Origin: Nocardia brasiliensis NBRC 14402
GTDB taxonomy: Bacteria > Actinomycetota > Actinomycetes > Mycobacteriales > Mycobacteriaceae
Length of the DNA stretch: 64,000 bases
Assembly (NCBI RefSeq): GCF_000308475.2
Contig: NZ_BAFT02000065.1
Coordinates: 124,001 to 188,000 of the forward strand
Reading direction: 5' to 3'
Under the pieces are notes generated by a model. That model was given only the letters and a program-made list of their open reading frames with translations. It did not search any database and was not told the DNA's origin. Of the stretch, positions 7,333-15,963 are shown piece after piece. A program made the position numbers and the translations under genes. Position 1 is the stretch's first letter; each line of letters begins with the position of its first letter.

Positions 7333-8862
7333 GTGGTGGTGCGACTGTTCCGGCGTTCGCTGGCGGTCTTGACGGTGTCGCTACTGGCCGCGGTGCCGGT
7401 AGCCGGATACGGCAGCGCCGCGCCCGGCGCGGACCCGGCGCCCGGCGGCATGGAGCGGTTCTATCGTCAGCAGCTCGCCTGGAAACCTTGCGGCATCGAC
7501 AATCTGGACAAAGCAGGCGGCGAGTGCGCGGACGTGCTGGTGCCGCTGGACTACGGCAAGCTCGACGGCCGCACCATGACAGTGGCGATATCGCGGGTCA
7601 AGGCGGCCGAACCCGCCCGGCGGCAGGGGATTCTGCTGGCGAACCCGGGCGGGCCCGGCGCCGAAGGGCTGGACAGTATCGATCTGCTCGGCGACGTCCT
7701 GTCCCCGGCGGTGCTGGCCACGCACGATCTGATCGGGATGGATCCGCGCGGCGTCGGCGAATCGGGGCGCAGCAAGCGCTGCGGGTGGCCGGTCGGCGAG
7801 ATGGTCCGGTCGGCGGGCCTGGATCTGTCCGGCTTCGTGCACGACACGGTGCAGTCGGCGGGCATGGCCGCCGGCTGCCTGGTGCACGACCCGGAGATGA
7901 TGCGGCAGTTCACCACCCGCAACACCGCCCGGGACATGGACGTCGTGCGCGGCGTCCTCGGCGAGCCGACGCTCGACTACTACGGCACGTCCTACGGCAC
8001 CTACCTCGGCGCGGTGTTCACACAACTGTTCCCGGACCGCAGCGGGCGGATCGTGCTGGACAGCGCCATCGACCCGGACCGGTACTGGGCGGGGCTGGTC
8101 CAGGATTGGGGACCGGCGGACGAGATCGCGCTGGACGACTGGGCCGCCTGGGCTGCGACGAAAGACGAGATATACCGGTTCGGCGGTACGCCTGAGCAGG
8201 TACGTGCCACGGTCGAGCAGCTGATCCGCACGGCCGCGCGGCAGCCGATCGTCATCGATGATTTCGCCATCGATGACCACTGGCTGCCGTTCGTGCTGCA
8301 CGGGATGCTGATGAACTTCCGGTTGAACGACGCACTGGCCCAGACCATCCGGGAGATCGCCGACGCGGCGGGCGGCCCACCGGCCGAGGCCCGCACGCCC
8401 CGGCTCGCCGCGATCCTGACCGCGCTGCGCGACGGTGAGAATTCCACGCTGGCCCAGATCGCCTGCGGGGACGCCGGGGTGCCGCGGGATCCGGGCTGGT
8501 ACTGGCGCACGATCGAAGAAACCCGCACCACTCAGCCGGTTTTCGGGGCGATGGCGGGCAATATCCAACCGTGCGCGTTCTGGCCGGGACCGGTGGAGGC
8601 GCCGACGGTGGTGCGTAATGCGGTGCCCGCGCTGATCGTGCAGTCGACCGGCGACCCGCGCACGCCGTACCAGCACGCGCTGCGGCTGCACCAGCAGTTG
8701 AGCGCGTCGACGTTGGTCACGCTGCGAGATGTGCGTATCCACCTGGCTTTTCGGCCGGATCTGAGCAGTTGCGTGAACGAGGCGATCAACACCTACTTCG
8801 CCGAAGGCGTACTGCCCGACACCGACGTGGACTGCTCCGCCGACGGCGCGGCGGCGAAATAG
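7333..8862 (+). CDS. Secreted alpha/beta hydrolase, tripeptidyl aminopeptidase-like (S33/TAP type)
   Basis: This is an exported serine hydrolase of about 509 residues. The N-terminus VVVRLFRRSLAVLTVSLLAAVPVAGYGSAAPG is a signal peptide. The oxyanion region NPGGPGAEG is followed by the nucleophile elbow YYGTSYGTYLG (GTSYG). A TAP-like C-terminal domain carries PALIVQSTGDPRTP with the likely acid. The expected GHG at the catalytic His is replaced by RIHLAF, leaving a His but no flanking Gly. The family includes secreted aminopeptidases and esterases. A -10-like TACCGT is at 7287-7292, and GGGAGAGG precedes a run of GTG codons, so GTG 7333 is preferred; ATG 7303 is the alternative. Confidence 0.82.
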   Translation: MVVRLFRRSLAVLTVSLLAAVPVAGYGSAAPGADPAPGGMERFYRQQLAWKPCGIDNLDKAGGECADVLVPLDYGKLDGRTMTVAISRVKAAEPARRQGILLANPGGPGAEGLDSIDLLGDVLSPAVLATHDLIGMDPRGVGESGRSKRCGWPVGEMVRSAGLDLSGFVHDTVQSAGMAAGCLVHDPEMMRQFTTRNTARDMDVVRGVLGEPTLDYYGTSYGTYLGAVFTQLFPDRSGRIVLDSAIDPDRYWAGLVQDWGPADEIALDDWAAWAATKDEIYRFGGTPEQVRATVEQLIRTAARQPIVIDDFAIDDHWLPFVLHGMLMNFRLNDALAQTIREIADAAGGPPAEARTPRLAAILTALRDGENSTLAQIACGDAGVPRDPGWYWRTIEETRTTQPVFGAMAGNIQPCAFWPGPVEAPTVVRNAVPALIVQSTGDPRTPYQHALRLHQQLSASTLVTLRDVRIHLAFRPDLSSCVNEAINTYFAEGVLPDTDVDCSADGAAAK

Positions 8863-8875
8863 CACCGACGGCATC

Positions 8876-8907
8876 CGGCCCCGATGACCCCTCAGGCATC
8901 GGGGCCG
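8876..8907. terminator. Convergent terminator hairpin
   Basis: An 11-bp stem (8876-8886 with 8897-8907) and a 10-nt loop lie between the stop of the secreted hydrolase and the stop of the convergent ABC exporter. It can serve both strands. Confidence 0.7.
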
Positions 8908-8914
8908 AACCCCG

Positions 8915-10795
8915 TCAGGCCGCGACCGTCGCCGGTTCGTCGGCGAACTGGGTCCGGTACAGCTCGGCGTAGCGCCCCTCGGCGGCCAGCAACTCGGAGT
9001 GGTTGCCGCGCTCGATGATTCGGCCGTCCTCCAGCACCAGGATCTGATCGGCGGCGCGGATGGTGGACAACCGGTGCGCGATGACCAGCGCGGTCCGGCC
9101 CGCCAATGCCTCCGACAGCGCCTCCTGCACCGCGGCTTCGGAGGTGGAGTCGAGCGAGGCGGTCGCCTCGTCCAGGATGACGACGCGCGGCTGCTTCAAC
9201 AGCAGGCGGGCGATGGTCAGGCGTTGCCGTTCGCCGCCGGAGAGGCGGTAACCCCGCTCGCCGACCACGGTGTCGAGTCCGTCGGGTAGCGATTCGACCA
9301 GGTCGCGTAACCGGGCGCGCTGCAGGGCATCCCAGAGTTCGTCCGTGGTCGCCTCGGGGCGCGCCAGTGCCAGATTCGCGCGGATCGTGGTGTGGAACAG
9401 ATGCCCGTCCTGGGTCACCAGGCCCACGGTGTCACGCAGGGAGGTGGTGCTCAGGTCCCGGACATCGGTGCCGTTCAGCCGCACCGCGCCGCTGTCCACG
9501 TCGTACAGTCGCGAAACCAGCTGCGCGACCGTGGATTTGCCCGCGCCCGACGAGCCGACCAGCGCGACGAGCTGGCCGGGTTCGGCGCGCAGCGAGACGT
9601 TGTGCAGCACGTCGACCCCGCCGCGGGTGTCCAAGGTCGCCACGTCTTCCAGCGACGCGAGCGAGACCTTGTCGGCGGCGGGGTAGGCGAAGGTGACATC
9701 GTCCAGCTCCACCGCGACCGGTCCCGCTGGCACCGCGACCGCATCGGGCGCGTCCTCGATGAGCGGTTTCAGATCCAGCACCTCGAACACCCGCTCGAAG
9801 CTCACCAGCGCGGCCATGATCTCCATCCGGGCGCTGGCCAGCGCGGTCAGCGGGGTGTAGAGCCGGGTGAGCAGCAGCGACAGCGAGACGACCGCACCCG
9901 CGTCGAGCTGGCCGCGCAGCGCGTACCACCCGCCGAGGCCGTAGACCAGCGCGAGCGCGAGCGCCGATACCAAGGTCAGCGAGGTGACGAACACCGTCTG
10001 CAACATCGCGGTCCGGATGCCGATATCGCGGACCCGGCGGGCACGCAGCTCGAACTCGTCGGACTCCTGCCGCGGCCTGCCGAACAGTTTCACCAGCGTC
10101 GCGCCCGGCGCGGAGAACCGCTCGGTCATCTGGGTGCTCATGGCCGCGTTGAGACCCGCCGCCTCCCGTTGCAGGCCGGCCAGCCGATTGCCCATCCGGC
10201 GTGCGGGCACCACGAAGACCGGCAGCAGGACCAGGGCCAGCAGGGTGATCTGCCACGAGATCCGCACCATCACCGCGAGCGTGAGCGCCAAGGTCACCAG
10301 GTTCGTGATGACCCCGGACAGCGTGTCGCTGAACGCGCGCTGCGCGCCGATGACGTCGTTGTTCAACCGGCTGACCAGCGCGCCGGTCCTGGTCCGGGTG
10401 AAGAACGCGACCGGCATCCGCTGCACGTGATCGAACACCGCGGTCCGCAGGTCCAGGATCAGGCCCTCGCCGATGCGTGAGGACAACCATCGGATCAGCA
10501 CGCCGAGCACGGCATCGACCACGGCGATCAGTCCGATCACGACGGCCAGGGTGATCACGACGCGCGGCGCGGCCCCGTTGACGATGTCGTTGACCACCCG
10601 CCCGGCCAGCACCGGCGTCGCCACGCCGAGCAGCGCGGCGAGCACGCTGAACAGCAGGAACGCCCCGATCCGCCGCCGATGCGGAGCGGCGAACCGGAGA
10701 ATGCGGCGCGCGGTGGCCAGGCGGAACGGCCGCTGCTCTGCCGGCGCGTTCGCCCGCCGGTACATCTGGCTCCACGCCACCGATTCGATACTCAC
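8915..10795 (-). CDS. ABC transporter, fused permease-ATPase (half exporter)
   Basis: This is a 626-residue half transporter that should work as a homodimer or paired half in the cytoplasmic membrane. The N-terminal six-helix exporter domain covers roughly residues 40-330. The nucleotide-binding domain has Walker A GSSGAGKST, signature LSGGERQR, Walker B VVILDEATAS and H-loop IAHRLST, all intact. The substrate cannot be read from sequence; relatives export lipids or drugs. GTG 10795 is chosen because GAAAGGA sits just upstream; an ATG 24 bases earlier is also in frame. An inverted repeat at 10851-10866 may be an operator. Confidence 0.88.
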   Translation of the reverse strand: MSIESVAWSQMYRRANAPAEQRPFRLATARRILRFAAPHRRRIGAFLLFSVLAALLGVATPVLAGRVVNDIVNGAAPRVVITLAVVIGLIAVVDAVLGVLIRWLSSRIGEGLILDLRTAVFDHVQRMPVAFFTRTRTGALVSRLNNDVIGAQRAFSDTLSGVITNLVTLALTLAVMVRISWQITLLALVLLPVFVVPARRMGNRLAGLQREAAGLNAAMSTQMTERFSAPGATLVKLFGRPRQESDEFELRARRVRDIGIRTAMLQTVFVTSLTLVSALALALVYGLGGWYALRGQLDAGAVVSLSLLLTRLYTPLTALASARMEIMAALVSFERVFEVLDLKPLIEDAPDAVAVPAGPVAVELDDVTFAYPAADKVSLASLEDVATLDTRGGVDVLHNVSLRAEPGQLVALVGSSGAGKSTVAQLVSRLYDVDSGAVRLNGTDVRDLSTTSLRDTVGLVTQDGHLFHTTIRANLALARPEATTDELWDALQRARLRDLVESLPDGLDTVVGERGYRLSGGERQRLTIARLLLKQPRVVILDEATASLDSTSEAAVQEALSEALAGRTALVIAHRLSTIRAADQILVLEDGRIIERGNHSELLAAEGRYAELYRTQFADEPATVAA

Positions 10796-10850
10796 CTTTT
10801 GAGTCCTTTCACTCCCCACCCATTCAAGCCCTCGGCACCGACACTAAGAC

Positions 10851-10866
10851 CTCAACAAAGGTTGAG
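10851..10866. promoter_or_regulatory. Inverted repeat upstream of ABC exporter, candidate operator
   Basis: CTCAAC and GTTGAG are separated by AAAG, 56 bp before the exporter start and about 100 bp before the divergent dehydrogenase. The half-site order is opposite to the HspR (HAIR) consensus, so it is not that element. Confidence 0.4.
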
Positions 10867-10954
10867 CACAAGCCCATCCCGCGGGCATTTCTTCTGCGCA
10901 CAGCGAAACCGCCGCGGTCGGCCGCGCGGCGAGCGCGGGTCACCGGGCCGCGCC

Positions 10955-10960
10955 TAGGCT
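10955..10960 (+). promoter_or_regulatory. -10 element predicting a leaderless dehydrogenase mRNA
   Basis: TAGGCT ends six bases before GTG 10967, the spacing expected if transcription begins at the start codon. No Shine-Dalgarno is present there. Confidence 0.45.
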
Positions 10961-10966
10961 GGCGTG

Positions 10967-13783
10967 GTGACCGAGGACCGGGTGCTGGCGGCGTTGCGGG
11001 GGCGACTCACGGGTGAGGTCGACGCGTCCGAGCGGCGACGGGCGGAGTATTCGTCGGACGCGTCGAACTATCGGGTGCCGCCGCGGGCCGTGATCTTTCC
11101 GCGCGACGACGAGGACGTGCGGACCACGCTGGAGTTCGCCCGCGACGCAGGCCTGCCGGTGACCGCGCGGGGCGGCGGCACCTCGGTGGCGGGCAATGCG
11201 ATCGGCCCCGGATTGGTGCTGGATTTCAGCAGGCATATGCACCAGATCGTCGAAATCGATCCGCAGACCCGCACCGCCCGGGTGCAGCCCGGCGTGGTGC
11301 TGGCGCAATTGCAGGGTGCGGCAAAGCAATACGGGCTGCGGTTCGGACCCGACCCGTCCACGCAGAACCGGTGCACCCTCGGCGGGATGATCGGCAACAA
11401 CGCCTGCGGCCCGCGCGCGGTGGCCTGGGGACGCACCTCGGATACGGTGCGCGAACTGCGAATTCTCGACGGCACCGGTGCGGAGCGGCGGCTCGCGCAC
11501 GAGCTGTCCGTACTGCCGGGGCTGACCGAATTCACCGCGGCGAACCTCGCGGTGCTGCGCACCGACCTGGGCCGCTTCGATCGGCAGGCGTCGGGGTACG
11601 GACTCGAACATCTTCTGCCCGAGCGGGGTTCGTCGGTCGCGAAGGCGTTCGTCGGGTCGGAGGGCACCTGCGGTCTGTTGCTCGACGCGACCGTCGAGCT
11701 GGTCGCGTTGCCGCGGGCGACCGTGCTCACGGTGCTCGGCTATCCCGATATCGCCACTGCCGCAGACGATGTCGCCGCGGTGATGGCCTGCAAACCGACT
11801 GCGGTCGAGGGCATCGATGCCCGGCTGGTCGACGTGGTCCGCGCCCACCGCGGCACCGTGCCCGAACTACCGCACGGCGGCGGGTGGCTGTTCGTCGAGA
11901 CCGCGGGCGAGAGCCGGGACGAGGCCATGGCCGCGGCCGACCGACTCCGCCGCTCGGTCGCGGCGGTGGACGCGCGCATCGTCACGGATCCGGTTGTGGC
12001 GGCGTCGCTTTGGCACATCCGCGCGGACGGGGCGGGGCTGGCCGGTCGCACACCGGACGGGCATCCGGCCTGGCCCGGCTGGGAGGACGCGGCGGTGCCG
12101 CCGGAACGGCTCGGCGCCTACCTGCGGGATTTCGCCGAGTTGACGCGGGCGCACGGGGTGGACGGGTTGCTGTACGGCCACATCGGCGACGGATGCATTC
12201 ACGTGCGGCTCGACCTTCCGATCGCCGAGGCCCCGCAACGTTTCCGGCGGTTCCTCTTCGACGCCGCCGAATTGGTGGTGCGCCACGGCGGCTCGCTGTC
12301 CGGTGAGCACGGCGACGGCCGCGCGCGCTCGGAGTTGCTCGCGCTCATGTACTCCCGGCCGGTGCTCGACGTATTCGCTGGGTACAAGGCACTTTTCGAT
12401 CCGGGCAACGTATTCAACCCCGGTGTGCTGGTGGCGCCGCGACCGCTCGACGCCGATCTGCGGGTGGCCGGGCTGCCGCTGCTGCCCGCCGCGGGCGGGT
12501 TCGCGTTCCCGCACGACAACGGCGATCTGAGTACCGCGGTGCACCGCTGCGTCGGCGTCGGGAAGTGTCGCGCGGACACCCGCGCGAGCGGCGGCTTCAT
12601 GTGCCCGTCCTATCTGGCCACCAGGGACGAGAAGGACAGCACCCGCGGCCGGTCGCGGGTGCTGCAGGAGGTGGCCCGTGGCACGCTGACGTGGTCGTCC
12701 GACGCGGTGGCCGAGTCCCTGGATCTGTGCCTGTCCTGCAAGGCCTGCGCCTCGGACTGCCCGGCCGGGGTCGACGTCGCCACCTACAAATCCGAGGCGC
12801 TGCATCGCCGCTACCGGCGCAGGCCGCGGCCGATCGACCACTACTCGCTCGGGTGGTTGCCGCGGTGGCTGTCCCTGGCGACGAAGGTGCCGCGGGCCGC
12901 CAACGCGCTAGCCGAGATCGGTCCACTGCGGCGAATCGGGTTGCGCGCGGCCGGGATCGATCCGCGCAGGCCGGTGCCCCGGCTGGCGGACCGCAGCTTC
13001 CGGCGGCGGTGGCGCGACCTCGGCGGCATGCTCCCCACGGCCGGAAAAGCACATCCCGATACTGCCGACGCGGCGGCGCAACGGCCCGAGGTGATGCTCT
13101 GGGTGGATACCTTCACCGACGCGTTCGACCCCGAGATAGCCATGGCCGCAGCGCAATTGGTGCAGTCGCTCGGATATCGGGCGCGTGTTCCCGCCCGGCG
13201 GGTGTGCTGCGGGCTCACCTGGATCAGCACCGGGCAACTGGACGGTGCGCGGGCGCGGTTGCGTGCCACGCTGGACGCGCTGGACGAGCACGTCCGCGGC
13301 GGCGGCATCGTGCTCGGCCTGGAACCCTCGTGCACTGCCGTCTTACGGTCCGACCTGCCCGAACTGCTGCCGGACGATCCGCGCGCCGCGCCGACGGCAC
13401 GGGCGGTGCGCACACTCGCCGAATTCCTGACCGAACAACCGGACTGGCGCCCACCGTACCGACCGGACCATTCGGTGGTGGTGCAGCCGCATTGTCACCA
13501 GCACGCGGTGCTCGGCTTCGATGCCGATCGCCGACTGTTAACCAGAATGGGAATTGCCGTGACCGAAATCACCGGCTGTTGCGGTCTGGCCGGAAACTTC
13601 GGAATGCAACGCGGCCATTACGACATTTCGGTCGCAGTGGCCGAGAACGGCCTGCTGCCCGCCCTGCGGACCGCGGCGGCGGAGACGGTGTTCCTCGCCG
13701 ACGGCTTCTCCTGCCGTACCCAGGCGGCCCAACTGGCCGGGCGCCCCGCCCGCCATCTGTCGCAGTTCCTGGTGCAGGAGTGA
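10967..13783 (+). CDS. FAD-linked oxidase fused to Fe-S CCG domains (YdiJ-like, candidate D-2-hydroxyglutarate dehydrogenase)
   Basis: This is a 938-residue fused flavo-iron-sulfur dehydrogenase. The N-terminal FAD_binding_4 domain has PVTARGGGTSVAGNAIG and NRCTLGGMIGNNACG. The FAD-oxidase C-terminal domain follows with LYGHIGDGCIHVRL and SGEHGDGRAR. Ferredoxin-like Cys motifs are near residues 528 (CVGVGKCRAD) and 587 (CLSCKACASDCPAG). CCG-type motifs are RVCCGLTW, PHCHQH and GCCGLAGN (about residues 740, 840 and 869). The same domain order is found in E. coli YdiJ, a D-2-hydroxyglutarate dehydrogenase. D-lactate or glycolate oxidation cannot be excluded. The start is set at GTG 10967 by the -10 spacing; GTG 10964 is in frame. 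Confidence 0.85.
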   Translation: MTEDRVLAALRGRLTGEVDASERRRAEYSSDASNYRVPPRAVIFPRDDEDVRTTLEFARDAGLPVTARGGGTSVAGNAIGPGLVLDFSRHMHQIVEIDPQTRTARVQPGVVLAQLQGAAKQYGLRFGPDPSTQNRCTLGGMIGNNACGPRAVAWGRTSDTVRELRILDGTGAERRLAHELSVLPGLTEFTAANLAVLRTDLGRFDRQASGYGLEHLLPERGSSVAKAFVGSEGTCGLLLDATVELVALPRATVLTVLGYPDIATAADDVAAVMACKPTAVEGIDARLVDVVRAHRGTVPELPHGGGWLFVETAGESRDEAMAAADRLRRSVAAVDARIVTDPVVAASLWHIRADGAGLAGRTPDGHPAWPGWEDAAVPPERLGAYLRDFAELTRAHGVDGLLYGHIGDGCIHVRLDLPIAEAPQRFRRFLFDAAELVVRHGGSLSGEHGDGRARSELLALMYSRPVLDVFAGYKALFDPGNVFNPGVLVAPRPLDADLRVAGLPLLPAAGGFAFPHDNGDLSTAVHRCVGVGKCRADTRASGGFMCPSYLATRDEKDSTRGRSRVLQEVARGTLTWSSDAVAESLDLCLSCKACASDCPAGVDVATYKSEALHRRYRRRPRPIDHYSLGWLPRWLSLATKVPRAANALAEIGPLRRIGLRAAGIDPRRPVPRLADRSFRRRWRDLGGMLPTAGKAHPDTADAAAQRPEVMLWVDTFTDAFDPEIAMAAAQLVQSLGYRARVPARRVCCGLTWISTGQLDGARARLRATLDALDEHVRGGGIVLGLEPSCTAVLRSDLPELLPDDPRAAPTARAVRTLAEFLTEQPDWRPPYRPDHSVVVQPHCHQHAVLGFDADRRLLTRMGIAVTEITGCCGLAGNFGMQRGHYDISVAVAENGLLPALRTAAAETVFLADGFSCRTQAAQLAGRPARHLSQFLVQE

Positions 13784-13832
13784 GGTTTTCCAGCCCGCAT
13801 CGGGTGCAAACACGACGCGGGCACGGCCCCGA

Positions 13833-13937
13833 TCAGCTGCCGAAAGGCAGGGTGCCCGGCGGGATCTGGTAGCCCGAGCTGCCCGCGGAAACGCCACCCC
13901 AGGCGTTGAGCAACCAGTTGAGCAGGTTGGTGATCAT
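13833..13937 (-). CDS. 34-residue hydrophobic peptide gene
   Basis: A short open frame encodes MITNLLNWLLNAWGGVSAG and then a Ser/Gly/Pro-rich tail ending TLPFGS. A perfect GGAGG lies six bases before the ATG, unusually strong for this genome. The N-terminal 14 residues could form an amphipathic or membrane-active helix with paired Asn-Leu-Leu-Asn-Trp repeats. It stands alone between the dehydrogenase and the glycosylase. No function is known to me. Candidates include a membrane peptide, a toxin or a small regulator, all speculative. Confidence 0.6.
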   Translation of the reverse strand: MITNLLNWLLNAWGGVSAGSSGYQIPPGTLPFGS

Positions 13938-14179
13938 GCGATACCTCCATACAGCGACCGGGAACGATACTCGGCGCGAACCGGCCAGAGCAGACAACTC
14001 TGCCAGGTGTTTGCCGACCGCTCGAATATCGCCACCCCTGTTCCTCGCGTTACAGAATTCCGGCGCGCTGCGGTGATGCTTGGCATAGCCGAAGTGCCGA
14101 ATAGTGTTGTGCGTGCCCGATGTGCCGAGCTGGGTGGAGCTGAGTACGACCGGATAGGACGGTCGGGCAGAATGGTCCG

Positions 14180-15127
14180 ATGCACAGCGCGACGGCCGAG
14201 CCGGGAACCGGTCCCACCGGCCGGGCCAGGACCGTCACCTCCGACCGTCCGATCGACCTGGCCAGCACCATCGCCCCGCTACGCCGCGGCGCCGGGGACC
14301 CGTGCCATCGCACGACCCCGGACGGCGCGCACTGGCACGCCTCCCGCATGGCCTCGGGACCGGTGACCTACCGGCTGACCCAGTCGGGTCCGTGCGCGGT
14401 GCGGGCGCAGGCCTGGGGCCCCGGCGCCGAAGAATTCCTGGACGGGCTCGCACACATGCTCTGCCTGGACGAGGACCTGGACGGCTTCGCGCCGGATCAT
14501 CCCAAGCTGGTCGAGGCCCATCGCCGATTCCCCGGCTTGCGCATGCTGCGCACCGGGTTGGTGTTCGAGGCACTGGTACCGGCGGTGCTGGAGCAGAAGG
14601 TGCACACCGTCGCGGCGCGTGCCTCGTGGCGAAAGCTGGTGCGGCAGTTCGGCGATCCCGCACCGGGGCCGGCACCGGAGGGTATGCGGGTGGCGCCGGA
14701 CGCACAGACCTGGCGGCGCGTGCCGTCCTGGGCGTTTCACCGGGCCAACGTCGGCCCGCAGCGCGCGCAGACCATCGTGCGCGCCGCCCGCGTGGCGAGT
14801 TCGCTGGAGCGCGCGGCCGACGTCGACCCGGTCGAGGCGGCGCGCCGGGTGCGGACCATCACCGGTATCGGGGTGTGGACCGCCGCCGAGATCGCCCAGC
14901 GGGCGTTCGGCGACGCGGACGCGCTCTCGGTCGGCGACTTCCACCTCGCCGCCGTGGTGGGCTGGACGCTGCTCGGCCATCCGATCGACGACGACACCAT
15001 GGTCGAATACCTGGAACCGCTACGGCCGCACCGCTATCGGGCGGTCCGGCTGCTGGAGATCAGCGGTCAGGCGCACCGGCCCAAGTTCGGGCCGCGCACC
15101 CCGATCACCGATCACACCTGGCACTGA
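14180..15127 (+). CDS. DNA-3-methyladenine glycosylase 2 family protein (AlkA-like HhH-GPD)
   Basis: This is a 315-residue base-excision repair glycosylase. The C-terminal half has the helix-hairpin-helix and GPD loop: RTITGIGVWTAAEIAQRAFGDADALSVGDFHL. The Asp in SVGDFHL sits at the catalytic position. The N-terminal part (residues 25-110) resembles the AlkA beta domain. It should remove alkylated purines from DNA. It lacks the Ada methyltransferase fusion seen in some actinobacteria. A CAGAAT six bases before the ATG suggests leaderless initiation. It is convergent with a TetR gene, six bases apart. Confidence 0.85.
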   Translation: MHSATAEPGTGPTGRARTVTSDRPIDLASTIAPLRRGAGDPCHRTTPDGAHWHASRMASGPVTYRLTQSGPCAVRAQAWGPGAEEFLDGLAHMLCLDEDLDGFAPDHPKLVEAHRRFPGLRMLRTGLVFEALVPAVLEQKVHTVAARASWRKLVRQFGDPAPGPAPEGMRVAPDAQTWRRVPSWAFHRANVGPQRAQTIVRAARVASSLERAADVDPVEAARRVRTITGIGVWTAAEIAQRAFGDADALSVGDFHLAAVVGWTLLGHPIDDDTMVEYLEPLRPHRYRAVRLLEISGQAHRPKFGPRTPITDHTWH

Positions 15128-15133
15128 ACCCTG

Positions 15134-15865
15134 CTAGCGGGTGCGCCGGGCGTCCAGCCCGTCGAGCACCCGGTCGAGCCCGTAGGCGAAGCGCTTGTCC
15201 CGAATTCGGGCGGGATCGGTGTTCCACTCCGCGTCGGGGGTCGTCGCCCGCAACTGCGGGAACTCCTCCGCCGCTTGTTCGGCGGCGGGTCGCAGGCTCG
15301 CGAGCAGTTCCGGCTCGCTCTGGCCGCTGCGGGCCAGCAGCGAGATCCACGCGGCCTCGGTGATGCCGACGCCGATGATGTAGCCGAGCAGGGTGCCGAT
15401 CGCGTCGGAGACCTCCTCGGTCGCGAAGCCGCCCGCGGCGAACACCTCGGCCATCCGCGCGTTCATCCGCATCACGTTCGGGCCCAAGTAGTACAGACCA
15501 ACCTGCCCCAGGGTCGAGGCGATCCACGGATGCCGCAGGATCATCGCGCGTAATTCGTCGGCGCACTGGGCCGCCGCCGCGCGCCAGGCCGCGGGATCGC
15601 CGGCGGTGGGCAGCCGGATCTCGCCGTAGACCTCGTCGACCACCAGCTCGATCAGCTCGTCCCGATTCGCGACATGCCGATAAAGGGAGGTCGCGCCGGC
15701 GTTCAGACGCGCGCCGAGCTGGCGCATGGTGAGCGCCTCCATGCCCTCGGCATCGAGCAGCGCGACCGCCGCGGTCACGATGTGCTCCCTGGTCAGCGCG
15801 GGTTGCTCGCGGCCTTTGCGCGGCCGCGTCCACACCGAGCCGACCTGATGCTTCTCGGCGGACAT
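15134..15865 (-). CDS. TetR-family regulator
   Basis: This is a 243-residue repressor. The N-terminal helix-turn-helix is clear: TREHIVTAAVALLDAEGMEALTMRQLGARLNAGATSLYRHVANRDELI. The long C-terminal ligand domain resembles tetracycline-repressor-like C domains (LRHPWIASTLGQVGLYYLGPN). The ATG has GGAAGGAGA upstream; an in-frame start 36 bases earlier lacks this. A perfect 16-bp palindrome 38 bp before the ATG is the probable autoregulatory operator. The AcuI-type reductase gene lies directly upstream in the same direction and may share control. The ligand is unknown. Confidence 0.88.
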   Translation of the reverse strand: MSAEKHQVGSVWTRPRKGREQPALTREHIVTAAVALLDAEGMEALTMRQLGARLNAGATSLYRHVANRDELIELVVDEVYGEIRLPTAGDPAAWRAAAAQCADELRAMILRHPWIASTLGQVGLYYLGPNVMRMNARMAEVFAAGGFATEEVSDAIGTLLGYIIGVGITEAAWISLLARSGQSEPELLASLRPAAEQAAEEFPQLRATTPDAEWNTDPARIRDKRFAYGLDRVLDGLDARRTR

Positions 15866-15902
15866 CCGTCTCCTTCCGTCACGAACAAGCGTGGCGCACA
15901 AC

Positions 15903-15918
15903 GTTCGCAGCTGCGAAC
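15903..15918. promoter_or_regulatory. 16-bp palindrome, probable TetR operator
   Basis: GTTCGCAGCTGCGAAC is a perfect palindrome 38 bp before the tetR ATG. A second, looser inverted repeat (ACTATG at 15919-15924, CATAGT at 15937-15942) abuts it, giving a composite site typical of TetR autoregulation. Confidence 0.6.
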
Positions 15919-15963
15919 ACTATGCATCATTGCGCACATAGTCCACAACGGAAGGAGGCGGGA

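Noticed and set aside
10851..10866. Possible HspR (HAIR) site before the ABC exporter
   Set aside because: The half-sites are in the opposite order (CTCAA then TTGAG) with a 4-base spacer, not the N7 spacing.
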